NCBI GenBank assembly: GCA_947095585.1
Contig: OX352762.1
Span: 118,450,930 to 118,514,929, forward strand
Length of the DNA: 64,000 nt
Source of the DNA: Nephrocerus scutellatus
Taxonomy: Eukaryota; Arthropoda; Insecta; Diptera; Pipunculidae
Direction: 5' to 3'
Part shown: positions 23,011-35,124 of the stretch, piece by piece
Position numbering within the stretch: position 1 is the first letter of the stretch
Layout of the letters: every line of letters starts with the position of its first letter
Translations under genes and position numbers: made by a program
Notes under the pieces: model-generated
Database searches by the model: none
What the model saw: the letters and a program-made list of their open reading frames with translations, nothing else
What the model was told of the DNA's origin: nothing

Positions 23011-23344
23011 AATTAGGCGGTATGTTCACAGTACGACTACAACGGTATCATCAGCCTATAAGTGGGTCGGGTCCAAACTATTTTGTCTTCATATTTTAAC
23101 GGAATGATGTTTTTTTTTTCTTTTTTTTACCGCCCGACAGTCAGTCAGTCAGTTAGATGATTTCCGAGTTGCATGAAAAGCAGCAAATCCCATTGAATTA
23201 CTACGAAGTACTAACTGATTGTCTCTGCCTGAGCCAATATGTAACGTCGGTTTGTCTAAGCGGAACGGTTATGCGTCTAAGTAGTTCATGTTTTCTTTTT
23301 GTTAATCAGTGTACATTTGCGAAATTATATCTCCGTGGGTGAGG
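23011..23344. other. Non-coding gap
   Basis: Low-complexity T-rich runs and a CAGTCAGTCAGTCAG microsatellite at about 23140; nothing else recognised. Confidence 0.45.
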
Positions 23345-23575
23345 GGAGGGATGGATTTTTCTTTTTATAATTTCTTGCGGTGTTCAAGCGAATCTATTGA
23401 TTTCGCAATGTTTTCGTCACCGATAAGTTTTATCGCACGGTTTTGTATTCTATCTAGTTGTTTTATGCGCACCAGAACAGATATGGCAATTGTACTCAAG
23501 TTTAGGGCGAATAAAAGCATTGTAGATAGTAGCCAGATCAGAGGATTTAAAAAAAAAATAAACACAGGAGCAATT
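23345..23575 (-). mobile_element. LINE family B fragment B3 (C-terminal)
   Basis: Minus-strand reading IKQLDRIQNRAIKLIGDENI followed by AKSIDSLEHRKKL is the typical post-palm segment of this jockey-like family and matches B1 at 2299. It is truncated at both ends. Confidence 0.82.
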
Positions 23576-23874
23576 CAGCCACCTAGTCGCCCCTGAGGGT
23601 AGAACTTTTTAAGAAGTCGTCGTCACAAGCAAAAAAAAAACACAATTTGCATTTCACAAAAAAAAATTTACTGGAAATTTTCGCGATGATGAACTACCTT
23701 TTTGCTTACAATGTCAAGGCAACTTCATGAAAATAAAAGAAATATAACAAAGCAATCGTTGGTCGATTCGACGGTGACTCAAATTCGCCCAGACCAGCCA
23801 CAAATTACCACCATAGGTTGCCATTACACGACTTCTTAAAACCGCCTATTTCAGAATTGACTTTTCATATTGAT

Positions 23875-25300
23875 CACATCGCATCTCCTGATGGAGCCAC
23901 TCGCAACCACATAGACCACGTGTTGATAGACCGCCGCATCCTGTGCCCCATACATAAGAAAGGGATATCACAACATGCAGCAATTATCGTGGTATATGGT
24001 TGTTGAGTACCACGTATAAGATTTTCTCCTCTATCCTTCAAGACAGGATAGCCGCATACACTGAAGTCGTCATTGGTCCATACCCGTGTGGCTTCGTCCC
24101 AGGTAAATCAACAACTGATCAGATTTACACCCTTAGCCAGTTGATGGAAAAATCTCTAGAGTTTCAAAACTCACTAAACCACCTTTTTATAGACTTTTAA
24201 GCCGCCTATGATTGAATAGCCAGAGTAGAACTTTATAAAGCCATGAGAGAATTCGGCATCCCAAATAAACTGACACGACTATGTAGGTTGACCATGACCA
24301 ATGTTATAAGCCAAGTATAAATATCCGGATCACTATCAAGCCCATTTAACATCTACGACGGGCTCCGACTAGGGGATGGACTGGCCTGCGTCCTCTTCAA
24401 CCTGACGTTGGAGAAAGTGATCCGAGACTCTGACGTAATGGCGAGAGGAAAAATCCTTTATAAATCCATTCAAATGCTGGCTTACGCAGATGATATTGAC
24501 ATCGTTGATAGAAACCGAAGAGCTGTACAGGAAGCTTTCATCCAGGTCGAGCAGGCGGCACGAAATCTGGGGCTGCACATAAATGAGAGCAAAACAAAGT
24601 ACATGGTGGCCACGTCTGCGAGTAGAAGAACCAACATTGGTCCCTCAATTAAAATAGTGGAGCGCGAATTTGAATTGGTGCAATCCTTTAACTATCTCGG
24701 GTCAACTATAGCAGCCGATAACAGCATGGAACCAGAAACACGCGAACGGTTGCTTAAAGCCAACAAAGCCTACTATCTGTCTGTTAAAAGACTCTTCAAA
24801 TCCAGGAACTTTACCATAAAATCCAATCTGCTGGTATGCAAAACAATGGTCATACCAGTACATACATATGGATCCAAGACTTTGGTGCTTAGCAAAAAGC
24901 ATTCTGATCTCTTAGCAGCGCTTGAGAGGAAAGAGTCTTACGGAGAATTGTTGGCCCCGTATGTGAGCAAGGACGATTCCGGAGACTCTATAATGATGAG
25001 ATCTGCGAGCGTTACCGCGATGTCGACATCGTGAAGAGAATCGGTAGGGAATCGGCTCGGTAGGCTCCGGTGGGCAGGACACCAAGCTCGCATGAGCGAA
25101 TAGGATCCTGCTCGGAAAGTCCTTTGCGGTAGGATTTATGGAAAACGACAGCGAGGCCTAGCATAACGTAGACCAAGACGCTCAGAGTTAAGGGATGCAA
25201 AACTGGATGACATCGGCTTAAAATCGGGACCGGTTGAGAGATTTTGCGGAAGGCCAAGATCGGACCGGTCATAGAGCCAAATATGACCACTTCCAAAATA
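23875..25300 (+). mobile_element. LINE family A copy A5, best-preserved reverse transcriptase
   Basis: The last endonuclease block (SPDGATRNHIDHVLIDR, 23886-23936) is fused directly to the start of the reverse transcriptase (RILCPIHKKG), so about 1 kb of linker is deleted. Then come [39 protein letters not shown] near 24080-24140 and DGLACVLFNLTLEKVIRDSD near 24375-24432. The palm box LAYADDIDIVDRNRRAVQEA lies near 24478-24537, followed by GLHINESKTKYMVATSA. The thumb follows and the 3' region reaches AGAGCCAAATATGA near 25270. A 208-codon frame (24408-25034) remains open, but stops elsewhere kill the element. Confidence 0.92.
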
Positions 25301-25439
25301 TGACGAAAATCAGCTCATTATGGTATAAAATCCCTACGCAAAGTTTGAACGCAAAGTTTGAACATACATACATACAGGGTTTCACTTTTATATACATATA
25401 TCGATAGTTAGATATCTTAAATAAACTTGGGCATTGTGG

Positions 25440-25700
25440 TATCCATAGTACAGCCTTCTAAAGTTCTTACTGGCTATCATAGGCGGCTTTAAGTCGATCA
25501 TAAACTGATGGTATAAAATACTCGTATGCACTCCAATTTTTCATCACCTCCCTAAGGACGATTAGTTGGATATTGATTTTCTCAAGTTGTAGTCACAATG
25601 CATATATCATAAAATACTTGTATCCTGTCGTCTTCTAGGATATCGGAGAATATTTTGTACGCATTACTTAACATGTGTGCTATACCTCGACTATTAATCT
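25440..25700 (-). mobile_element. LINE family A fragment A6
   Basis: GGCTATCATAGGCGGCTTTA near 25471 matches family A at 4911 and 55533. The TATCGGAGAATATTTTGTAC segment near 25640 corresponds to the KIFSSIL block. Strongly decayed. TACTCGTA at 25519-25526 lies inside it. Confidence 0.65.
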
Positions 25701-27160
25701 CATGATAATCTCAAAAAAGTCGAAAAAAGGTAAGCGACTAGAGAAACACAGGATGACAACGGAAAACACACAGTAAGATCCGTCGGTAGAAATAAAGAAG
25801 CCAGAAAAACTGGAAGTAGTGTATCCAACTAATATCATCAACAGAAGAAGCAGATTGATTAAAAGTTACTTAACGTATTCTTCAAATTTAGGTTTAAAAC
25901 AGTTGATATAACTCTTAATACTAGTAGCCATTGTTTTACATATTTATAGCTTGGCACTTTATTTTGTATTTTAGATATTTGCAGCATTACAAACTACAAT
26001 TGAAAAAACTCTCAGTAAAGCTGAACGAAATTTACGGCCGATATGCAAACAATTTCGCACATCTCGCTCAGTTGTCCAACTCACTAACCATTTGAGCCAC
26101 TTCCCAATCTCAAACATGAAACCATCTTACCCCTTACTGTCCTACAAGCGAAAAAGAAGCAAAACCAGCGTCAGCTATTCACACTTCGATGCTATTTCAA
26201 CCTAACTTTGTAGTATACATTGTCTGACTTACTTGTGTTTAACCTTTACAAATGTCACTAAAATGGGACACTGTCATATATGTATATACTTGCTAGTTGT
26301 TAAATCGATTTTTAAACTTGTTCTTGAATTTTGTAAGGTGTAACCCAGAGTAAAAATCTTACAAGGATGTCTTAGGTTCGGATGCCGTGTGGGCGGTTTA
26401 CACAGAGTAAATTCTTCCCTACGCTTACGTGTCATAAGTTTTTATTACACATGTTTCCCTTTGAAATACAACATTTTGTTATAAAAACTAAAAACCTGAT
26501 GCAAAGGGTAAATTCCCCATGCTTAAGGATATTTAACTTTGTCCTTGCATTTTGAACACCTAGAAAGGAAGCGCATTTGATGTGACCAATTAAAATTCTT
26601 GCCTAGAGCATTAAAGCGAAAATTTAAACCCTTTTTCATAAAATAAAGCCTGTTTCCTTTCAAACTAAAACAAAAGAAACTTGCTGTGGGCGGGCAGTCA
26701 TTCTCAACAACAATTGCTTGAAATCCATTCACCCTCTGTAAAGCACTTCATGCGGTGTTATTTTTAAAGAAATATAAAGTCTTCCTCTACCGACAATAGT
26801 TGTTAAAGAGAGCGTTATATTTTTCCACCCTCTAAGCGCCCTTAAGTATGACAGGGGAAAAAATTGGTAAAAACGATGCTGCAATTTTAAAGTAAAGTGC
26901 ATACAATTTCGTCAGTAACGACTTGAAATATTGTCAGACATGTATTTTGTAAGAAATTAATCGTTTAACGCTTAAACAAAGCTAAGAAATTATTTTTTTA
27001 AGTGCATCAGCATCATCTTGGTCCCCACTTAGATTATTTAGCTGGCAACGTTCCGGCTAGGGGCTTTCTATAATATTTTATCAGTTCCGTGAATACCGAG
27101 GACTGGCTGCACGACATTCTAGGATGAAAAGTGTCTGTTAATGCATATTATAAGAAATTG
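25701..27160. other. Non-coding gap
   Basis: AT-rich with no recognisable gene or repeat. Confidence 0.45.
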
Positions 27161-27164
27161 AAAT

Positions 27165-27560
27165 TTTTTATTGGATCTGATTATTATTACAACCACTTTT
27201 GGCGTCCCTCAAGGTAGTCAGCTTCGTCCTTTAATATTCATCTCTTCAATTTCCGAAGTCGATTGTTTCATTAAAGAATCACACATTTCTGCATATGCTG
27301 ATCCTCTGCCTCCCCTGACTATTTTCCACTGCAACAAGCCCAAAGCTAATTTTCAACGTATTGGCTGAAAAATAAACCTGGATTTTCGTGTCAGTAAATG
27401 TCAAGTTATCGCATATTTCTGAAAGCGTATTCCACCACCTTTTAGAACCTATTTCATTATCAAGGGAAGGGCATTAGTCACTTAAATGTTGTAGATATCA
27501 CACAGCCTAACTGCGATTCCCATATTGCAATCACAAGCAGATCCAACTTTGCATTTAAGG
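27165..27560 (+). mobile_element. LINE family E reverse transcriptase fragment
   Basis: TFGVPQGSQLRPLIFISS then ESHISAYADPLPPLTIF (27186-27330) are the GVPQGS and YADD boxes. The second catalytic aspartate is replaced (AYADP), so the enzyme is inactive. INLDFRVSKCQVIAYF follows past a stop, matching the LNxxKCxxxxF block. It differs from families A, B and D and lies tail to tail with the family D RNase H piece. Confidence 0.75.
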
Positions 27561-28560
27561 TTTGGTTAAGGTGGCTGTCAGTGAAACGGACACACTTAGA
27601 ACAGCATTGGTCCATTGTGATACCATACGGATCAGGAAAAATTTTTCCACCTACTCGTTAAACCAATTAGAGCTTCGTATGAAGCGTAGGAGATTGCTCA
27701 TGTCAATGTTGGTAAGATCATTAGTGTCATTGTAGAAGAAAGATCCCATATGGAGTTTACGTTTCTGGGAGAGAGCTAGACAAGTACAGAGAAGATGGAT
27801 AATGGTCTCCTCCTTTTTTCCACCTACTCTTTGAACCGCTTAGAGCTTCGTATGAAGCGAAGGAGACTGCTGATATCAGTGTTGGTAAGATCATTAGTGT
27901 CGTTGTAGAAGAAAGATTCCATATGGAGTTTACGTTTTTGGTAGAGTGCTAGACAAGTACAGAGAAGGTGGATAATGGTCTCCTCCTCCCCCTCATGCTG
28001 CATGCTGCGTCAGCCATACAGTTTTCCGGAATGTTTATATGCCCCGGCACCCAAAACAGGTGGATATTAAACTGCTCTGCCATCTCCCTAAGAGATGATC
28101 GGCAGTTAAGGACTAAGATTCAATTTGTAGTGACTGATTCCATGGATTTCAACGTAGCTTGGCTATCCGATACGGATATCCTTAGCGGATATGACGTTAC
28201 TCTACAGGGAAGATAGGGCTTCACTGATCGACATAATTTCAGCCTGAAAAACACTACAGTGATTAGGAAGACGGAAAGAGAGGCTAAGATTTAGCTTTTT
28301 TGAGAAAACACCTCCGCCGACTCCGTCATCAGGTTTTGACCCGTCTGTGTAAAAATTAATGTGTTCATCTTCCAACTAAGCATCTTCATCCCAGAATGAT
28401 CTGTAGGGAAAGGTGACCTGGAAGTTCTTGTTGAAATGGAGTTGCGAAATGGTGTAGTCTATGTTGTCTGAGATCCTGACTAAATTCAGGATAGAGGAGT
28501 GACCGATGTCATTTCTAGTCCACTGGGAGATAGCTAGCTGATCTTTGGATTTTGATTAAC
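27561..28560 (-). mobile_element. LINE family D RNase H domain relic with internal duplication
   Basis: Minus-strand reading gives DEHINFYTDGSKPDDGVGGG near 28300-28360, with the first RNase H aspartate. FQAEIMSISEALSS follows near 28220, holding the catalytic glutamate. A tail block reads HLLCTCLALYQKRKLHMESF then FYNDTNDLTNTDISSLLRFI. The tail is present twice in tandem (about 27642-27814 and 27815-27987, 173-bp period). Stops break the frame. Confidence 0.85.
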
Positions 28561-29994
28561 TTATCTAGATTTACTTATTTAAGGCAGTCCACCAAACAGT
28601 CACAGCTTATATTAAAGTATGTATATCACCGGCGATCCCGATTTGAGCACTTATTAAAATTTATGTAACAAACACGTCTCGGTTGTTCGGTCATCGCAGA
28701 GTACGTATTAAGCTCTGCTGCCTATTTCTAACGTGGGCTCTGGTGGTCAGCTCTTTTTCTTGCGTTTCGACCTATCACAATTTTTGCAAATCAACAACAA
28801 CAACAACAAATAAATAAACCACTGTAAATTGCACCTTACGATTATGTAGTGCAGTAGTGCATTTTCTTCCTACAGGTTTTCAATCGGTTTTAGTCGACAG
28901 TTTCCCGGTAGTAAAAGTGTTTGTTGCTATGATGCTTGCGCAATTCACTTAACACGTTCATTAAAAAGTTTCTAATCAATGAGCAGCTTGCTTCAACAAA
29001 TTATACCTTCAACTACTACTGAACCAGTTGAAAGTATTGCTTATGCAACAGTATTCGTATAATAATAAAAATTTTGCCGCAACGATATTCAAACAATTTT
29101 TTCGTTCCTTCTGGTTCAGTAAATTCCTTCAGAGTTTCAGCAATTATTTCGTTTTGCTATTGTTTACTGCAAACGTAGTGAATTGTAGTAGCAGACTCAA
29201 GAAGGCAATAGTTGACAACACGGTGACACCCTTGGGAGGTTTCGCCGGCACCAATTCACGTATCAATTAGCCACTTCTCCTAACTTTTCTTGAATTGTAT
29301 TAACTATCACGGAAATGAACGAATAAGGTCGGCGATGATTGCATATCGCAAGTGATATTCCTTGCGTGTTTGAAATTGCGTTGGAACAATGGAAAAACAA
29401 TGGGAAACATGGCTCAATGCTAAGAACTTTCTGACTTTCGTGCAAAAAAGAAATAGAAAAGTTCTATAAAAATGCAGGTATTCTATTCACGTCAAGATAC
29501 AATCGTGCACTGATCGCTTTCTACAAAATGGAAAAGCAATTTTTGTATTAATTGGTGACTTCCTATTTTTACAACCTCGTTTGCTTCAGGAAGTAATAAA
29601 CAAGATAGAGTGAAAAATTTAGGGTACCTAATGGTATTGACCAAGGTTGTATATTTGACTGCAGTTTTTCGCATCGGACGTAAGGAAGATATATGATGCT
29701 TAACACTTTTGCCCAAGGTATAGTATAGATTTTTACATCGCCGCACGTAAGGATTATAAGCCTAGCACGTAAATTGTTCCAACTTGTTCTCTTATGCAGA
29801 CGTGTGCCAATTGTTCTTTCCTTTAAATTTGCGTAGTCAATGAAATCGCATCTTCTCCAATTACAACCTTTTTATCATGCCTCGGATTTGTATCGAAATC
29901 AATATCAGCCAACTCTTGTAACTAACTTCCAGGATTTAAAGTGCTTTATTTGATTAGTTACCAATTCGTTTATTAAATAGAATAGGTTATGCGA
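28561..29994. other. Non-coding gap
   Basis: No gene recognised. An 84-codon minus-strand frame at 29492-29746 shows no family I know. AACAACAACAACAAC-type microsatellite at about 28794. Confidence 0.4.
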
Positions 29995-30489
29995 GATAGA
30001 AAACAAGTATATGTAAAAAAACTTGGTTTTTCAGGTGCAAACTTTTATATATACATCGAAACATACCACACAGTCGTTTGTTATTTGGTAATAATAGCAA
30101 AAATATCTGTTTTTGAGGTCGGAGCTATTTTAAAGAATTTTCTTTTCACGTGCCATGCGCGAGTTGCGACACGCGTCAAAAGCGGGATATAAAATGGGCC
30201 CCTGACATTGAGCCGCTCACAAAATTTCAGCGCTCTAGGTCGCGCGAAAGTTGGTTAAAAAATACCTCAAAAAAGGCGAAAATGGCGCGATTTTAAACCA
30301 TCATACGTGCCACACGCGAAAGGTGACATGCGTCATACGTGGAATATAAAAAGTTATATTTTGGACTTAGATACTTACGAAATTTCAGCTCTCTAGGTCG
30401 TGTGGTCAAAGAAGTCGAAAAAAAATTTCAACCCATCACACGCGCCATACGCGACACACGTCATACTCGGAACATAAAAAATGCTATTA
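29995..30489 (+). repeat. CpG-rich tandem repeat array, copy 2
   Basis: The same leader as copy 1 (TTTTATATATACATCGAAAC near 30044), then about two and a half units with ACGCGCCATACGCGACACAC-type cores, CTCTAGGTCG(C/T)G blocks and TTGGTTAAAAAATACCTCAA blocks. It ends exactly where LINE A copy A7 begins. Confidence 0.85.
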
Positions 30490-31439
30490 TAGGTTTGGGT
30501 TGTGGCATCGGTCTGTCAACACGTGGTCTATCTGATTGCGAGTTGCTTCACCAGGAGATACCCAGGGGGCTTTGTGGATATTTTTACGGGCAAACCTTTT
30601 ACTCTCAACGACCAAATTATTGCTTGCTGCCATCTCTATGACTCGTGGTCTATTTTCATTAGTGTTCTCGTGTAACCTATGGGTGCCAATGTACTGCCTG
30701 AATACAGGCTCCCTACTTATTTTGGCATTCATATCCCTCATAATGATTCTTACGTGATACTGAGGACAGGCATGGAGTTCGCGTTCGATTGATTCAAATA
30801 ATTCCTCTTTTTCATCATCTGGGGAATCCTCTGTAGGTGCGTGAACATTTATGAGGCTTATGTTTTTAAATCTGCCCCGCACGCGAAGAGTGCATAGCCG
30901 TTCAGTTACTGCTTTAAAGCCGATAACGGTGAATTTCATTCTTTTGCTGACTAGAAACCCCACTCCGAGCACATGGTGTCTTGCATGACAGCTGTAATAT
31001 ATGTCATATGCTGATTTTTGTACGACACCATTCCCCGTCCACCGCATCGCTTGAATTGCTGTTATGTCAGCATTAGATTTGGACAGTATATCGGCTAATT
31101 GGTGTGCAACTAGAGCTCTATACATTGAGCGTACGTTCCATGAGAAAATTCTTAAATCGTTTAGCCATTTTCTTTGCCGTGGTCTCATCAGTGTATCCGA
31201 GGCTGATTTGGGGTTCCGTAATATGGGTTTTTTTATGGGCGAGTTTATTGGTCTCGCGCCACAACCTTATTTTGAAGGGACCAGCCCGATCATTTCGCTT
31301 TTCCAGTACTGGAGGAAAATTACCAGCGGCCACCACGTGGAGGTTTGATCGCACTTCTACCAGTCAGAGATAGTTGCGGCCACATGCATTTCTGAAGCAT
31401 TCTGTGTTATTCGCCCTACTTTGCTGATGGCTGACCGCT
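30490..31439 (-). mobile_element. LINE family A copy A7: 5' end and endonuclease
   Basis: Contains the element's 5' leader from 31439 and nearly the whole EEP endonuclease in one frame (30487-31188). DLRIFSWNVRSMYRALVAHQ is the N-terminal EEP strand, DITAIQAMRWTGNG carries the region of the catalytic glutamate (here changed), INVHAPTEDSPDDEKEE and MRDMNAKISREPVF (usually GDxNAK) follow, and SPGEATRNQIDHVLTDR is the late block. The 233-residue frame is unusually long for this window, but active-site changes (AIQAMRW for the usual E, RDMNAK for GDxNAK) suggest it is inactive. The 5' end coincides with those of A11 and A12. Confidence 0.92.
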
Positions 31440-31445
31440 GTTTTA

Positions 31446-32105
31446 GAATAACTATTATTCAATTAGTATACTGATGATGAGCAATTAGCATATTGATTAC
31501 GAAAGGCTTTTTTTTACAATTAGGTAAGAATGGTATCTCTTTAGTGTTGGAACTCTACTCCCAGCCATAAGCCTAACTTGCCAACTGACAAATATATTAT
31601 TCGTTTGTTCATGTCGCGAAAATATGAATTTTTTGACATGATTGTTACATTGTAACATTTCCGATTACAAATCAGTAGATAAATAAGAGAAATCTTGTTA
31701 TGTGTTATGTTAAAAGCGAAACTGAAATCGCGCCTTTTAAATGTTTGTATTTTTAATTTTCATATGACAATTGATGAACAATGTTATCATGAGAGTACCT
31801 ACTCGTTAAATCAGGCCATCGTCTTTGGGGAATTTCACATAGGTACTAATAATTACATGAAATAGCCAATTTAAATATATTCGTTTAGACTTGATCTGTG
31901 TAAACTGTGTCGTTTATTTTAACAGTATAAATTTAATATCAACAGATATGTAATTAATTTCCTTTAACAGCTAAATAAAAGTTTGTTTCCTGTCATACTT
32001 TGTTGCGTGTTTTAAACTTTAGATAAAAAAAAACTTTCTTCGTCATGGTGCACCTAATTTGGTGAGGAATTATTGTTACCTTAACCAGTCAGTAGAACAG
32101 TTGGA
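31446..32105. other. Non-coding gap
   Basis: AT-rich, nothing recognised. Confidence 0.45.
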
Positions 32106-32109
32106 ATTA

Positions 32110-32378
32110 AAATCACTAACTGCTAGATGTTCCGGTCGCAGGACACCTAGCTCGCATGAGCGAAGAGGATCCTGCTTGGAAAGTCCTTTGAGGTAGGATT
32201 TATGGAACACGACAACAAGGCCGGCCAAGCCTACGCTGGAAGGATGGCGAAGACCAGAACGCTCAGAGTTTAGGGATGCCAAATTGGATGACATCGGCTC
32301 GAAGTCGGGACCGGTGGAAAGATTTTTTGCGGGAAGCCAGGACCGGACACCAGTTGTAGAGCCAAATATGATGATGTG
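32110..32378 (+). mobile_element. LINE family A fragment A8 (3' end)
   Basis: AGGACACCTAGCTCGCATGA, the GAAAGTCCTTTGAGGTAGG block, the AGGATGGCGAAGACCAGAAC block and the final AGAGCCAAATATGATGATG tail near 32350. The ATGATG tail marks the 3' terminus and is typical of RTE-like target-primed insertion. It is severely 5' truncated. Confidence 0.85.
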
Positions 32379-32379
32379 A

Positions 32380-33150
32380 CTTTAGACTTGAAAACCTCCA
32401 ATACAACTTGAATTGAGCGGTCTAAAAGATAGCTTCTAATCCAGTGAAGCAGTTTATCATCGACGCACGAAGCACGCATTTTGGACAAAAGAGCTTGATG
32501 CCATACTCTGTCAAATGCCTTAGAAATATCGAGTTCAACAGCTTTGCTTTCATCAAATTGATGCAAAGACCGGTTACACTGTTTGGTGAGATATACCATA
32601 AGATCACCAGTAGAACGTTGCCCACGAAATCCATACTTCCGGTCACTAAGGATTTCGTTGCTTTCAAGATTTTTTATGAGTTGAAAATTGATCAACGGTT
32701 CCATGACCTTGGAAAGAATGGATGTAAGTGCTATGGGTCGGTACGAAGAAGGAGACGACGGCTCGCCTTTTTTGGGTATGGGCAGGACAAAGGCTGTTTT
32801 CCAACTTTTCGGGAAGAGCCTAGAAGAATAGGATAGATTGAAAAGCTTACGCAATGGTAATGCCAACTTGGATGAATACCTCTTCAGAACTAATGGGGAA
32901 TGGGGCCAGATGGCCTGCGGATTTGTGAGTTTAAAACTCTAGCAACTGCACGAGTACGAATTAAGATCTGTCCCATAGAGTGTTCAATACTCGGAGGTGC
33001 AGGCGGCAACAAATCTGGAAGCTTGGAGCTAGCTGCAAAATGTGCAGCAAACAGATTGGCTTTGTCTTTTTAGAGTATCATAATAAATGAGCGTTAGACG
33101 ACGAGGCTGTATTTTTGATTCTTTTCACGAATGACCAAAAATTTGGGACA
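32380..33150 (-). mobile_element. LINE family B copy B4 (reverse transcriptase, N-terminal half)
   Basis: A 198-codon frame (32270-32866, running on into A8) has the fingers and early palm: SWKTAFVLPIPKKGEPSSPS, SYRPIALTSILSKVMEPLIN, YGFRGQRSTGDLMVYL and KAVELDISKAFDRVWHQALL, the last holding the first catalytic aspartate. Upstream in another frame is FAAHFAASSKLPDLLPPAPP then SIEHSMGQILIRTRAVARVL (32940-33060). The copy stops just before the GVPQGS box. Confidence 0.9.
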
Positions 33151-34964
33151 TTGTAGTATTATTCGCCATAATTTTTTTGGTCGTAGGTGAATTTGATTCA
33201 AATGTCCGGACTCCGGATGCGCTGCTGGTCGATACCAATTAGATATATGTTTTCTTTAACTATGCAGCACATACTCGTATTGTCCAATATCTTGTCTTTG
33301 ATTTACCAAAAAACTGCATCCGCTTCCTTTTATTATGGTAGCAATAAATTGAAAGTTGGTTAAGGCATATACCTATCTGTACAGTAACGTTTATCCTAAA
33401 TTGGAATAGTAATTATTTTTTGGCTTTAGCACTGATGGAATGGGAGCAAAATTATTCTCTCTTATACTACTGCTATGCTGCTGCCAAATAATTTTTTCCA
33501 TCCATTCTGATTGCATAGCAAATTCCCTTAAATAGACCCACAAAATTCCAATTACCAGACTGGTTGTAGCCATATTTATACATATGTACGAGTTTTTAGT
33601 ATTCACGCACTTGCTGTGTTGCTGTTTGTTTCTTCACAGAGTGTAGCATGTAGTTTGCCTTTGCATTAGACCAGCCGCATATTGAGCGCAGCCTAGCACA
33701 GCAAAGCGTAGCAGAGTTTTTTTTTGAGCACACAATGCATCCTGTAAGTGACAGCAATGCTACACGGTGTACAGCTCTGTACACTCAAATAACGTGTATA
33801 CGTAATAATATGCGTTAAACTAAACAAATATTTTTCATTGTAGCGTATTTAGTAGGCAATTGCTTTAGGATATTATTAGAATTTTAGCATAATCAGCACA
33901 CCATCACTGCAAATTTTACACATTGTTGCTGAGTGCGGAAGCACAAATAATTTGAAAACAATGTGCAAGGATGGGGGTGGTGGAACATATGAGTATGAAA
34001 CTCTACTAAGCAATGGTTATGAACTGCGAATATTAAAATTTTGAAAACATAATGTGGAGTGGATACAATTATATACGTAAAAAAGTATGGATAATGGGTA
34101 TAGGATGCTCAACTCTTGTCTAACAAATGCAGGCCTCGTGTGTCTTAGTGAAATTTATCGGCCAGTTGAGGATTACATTACATTTTAAAGAATAGAAACT
34201 GTAACCCTTTCCAGCAAACGCAAACAAAATACTGGATTTGTAGTCAAAATCTACTACTTTATGTTAAACGCATATATGTTTACTTCCTTAAAGCCATGAA
34301 AGCCAAAAAGTCATTCAAACAACTAAACCATACCATTCAATCCGCTGTTTTGTAAGCAATGGTCATACGGGACATGGGTGCTCAGCAGAAATCTGTCAAT
34401 GCACGATGACCTTTATAAGAAAAAGAACGATTTCTTTCTACTCATGCTTTATAATAGTAAGATAAACGATGAACCATCGCGATGTTAGTCGTATAAAAAA
34501 TTAAAATCAATATCATTACAAAATTTAGGCTTCTAGAGTTCGTAATTGATTTTGCAAATAAAAACACAACACAAGTTTCGTAACAAATAGCTAAAATTCG
34601 CAAATGGTGATTACTTATTATTCACTTATAACACTATTATTCATATGGGTGGCAGCTGTATCTATTTTTCAAGTAGTATAATTCACTTCCAAATATTAAC
34701 TTAACTTACTGCAAAAAGTTACTCTATTTATACCCAATCAACATTTTCGAGAAGGTTCTATTTTTATATAAGTTTTGTAAAGAACCACCAAGAAAACAAC
34801 ATGCTGCTATGATCTCCCTTATATACAAGTTGGTATACAAGTTCCACAAGTTTAACTGTTATATTCAATGTATATACAAGTTCCATGCGTATAACTGGAT
34901 TATATGAACCAGGAAAAATGAAAAATTCGGAAAATACTTGGAAAATTCGGAAAAATTTGGGTCA
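33151..34964. other. Non-coding gap
   Basis: AT-rich. A highly decayed resemblance to LINE A (ATGGTCATACGGGACATGGG near 34360) may be another fragment. TACTCGTA at 33272-33279. No gene recognised. Confidence 0.45.
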
Positions 34965-35124
34965 GTGGTTGTTAGGTGGGGTAGGGTTCAATGGTGTGCG
35001 GTGGTTCCCGTAAGAGTATCGGTCAGTTTGGTTGGGGCGGTATGGTGTAAAGGGGCTGACAACGCCTGTTATTTTAAGTTTTGGTGGGTATAAACGGTGT
35101 CTTGGGGGTTGTGGTTGGCGGGTC
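34965..35124 (+). repeat. G/T-rich strand-asymmetric leader
   Basis: GGTGGGGTAGGGTTCAATGG and similar G/T-rich sequence up to 35124, directly upstream of the CpG-rich array. It is present only at this array copy. No coding content. Confidence 0.6.

Noticed and set aside
25399..25406. TATCGATA (DRE) after LINE A5
   Set aside because: No gene start nearby and surrounded by LINE sequence; a chance match is likely.
30487..31188. 233-residue frame as a host endonuclease gene
   Set aside because: It is the endonuclease of LINE A, with the element's 5' leader attached and altered catalytic residues.
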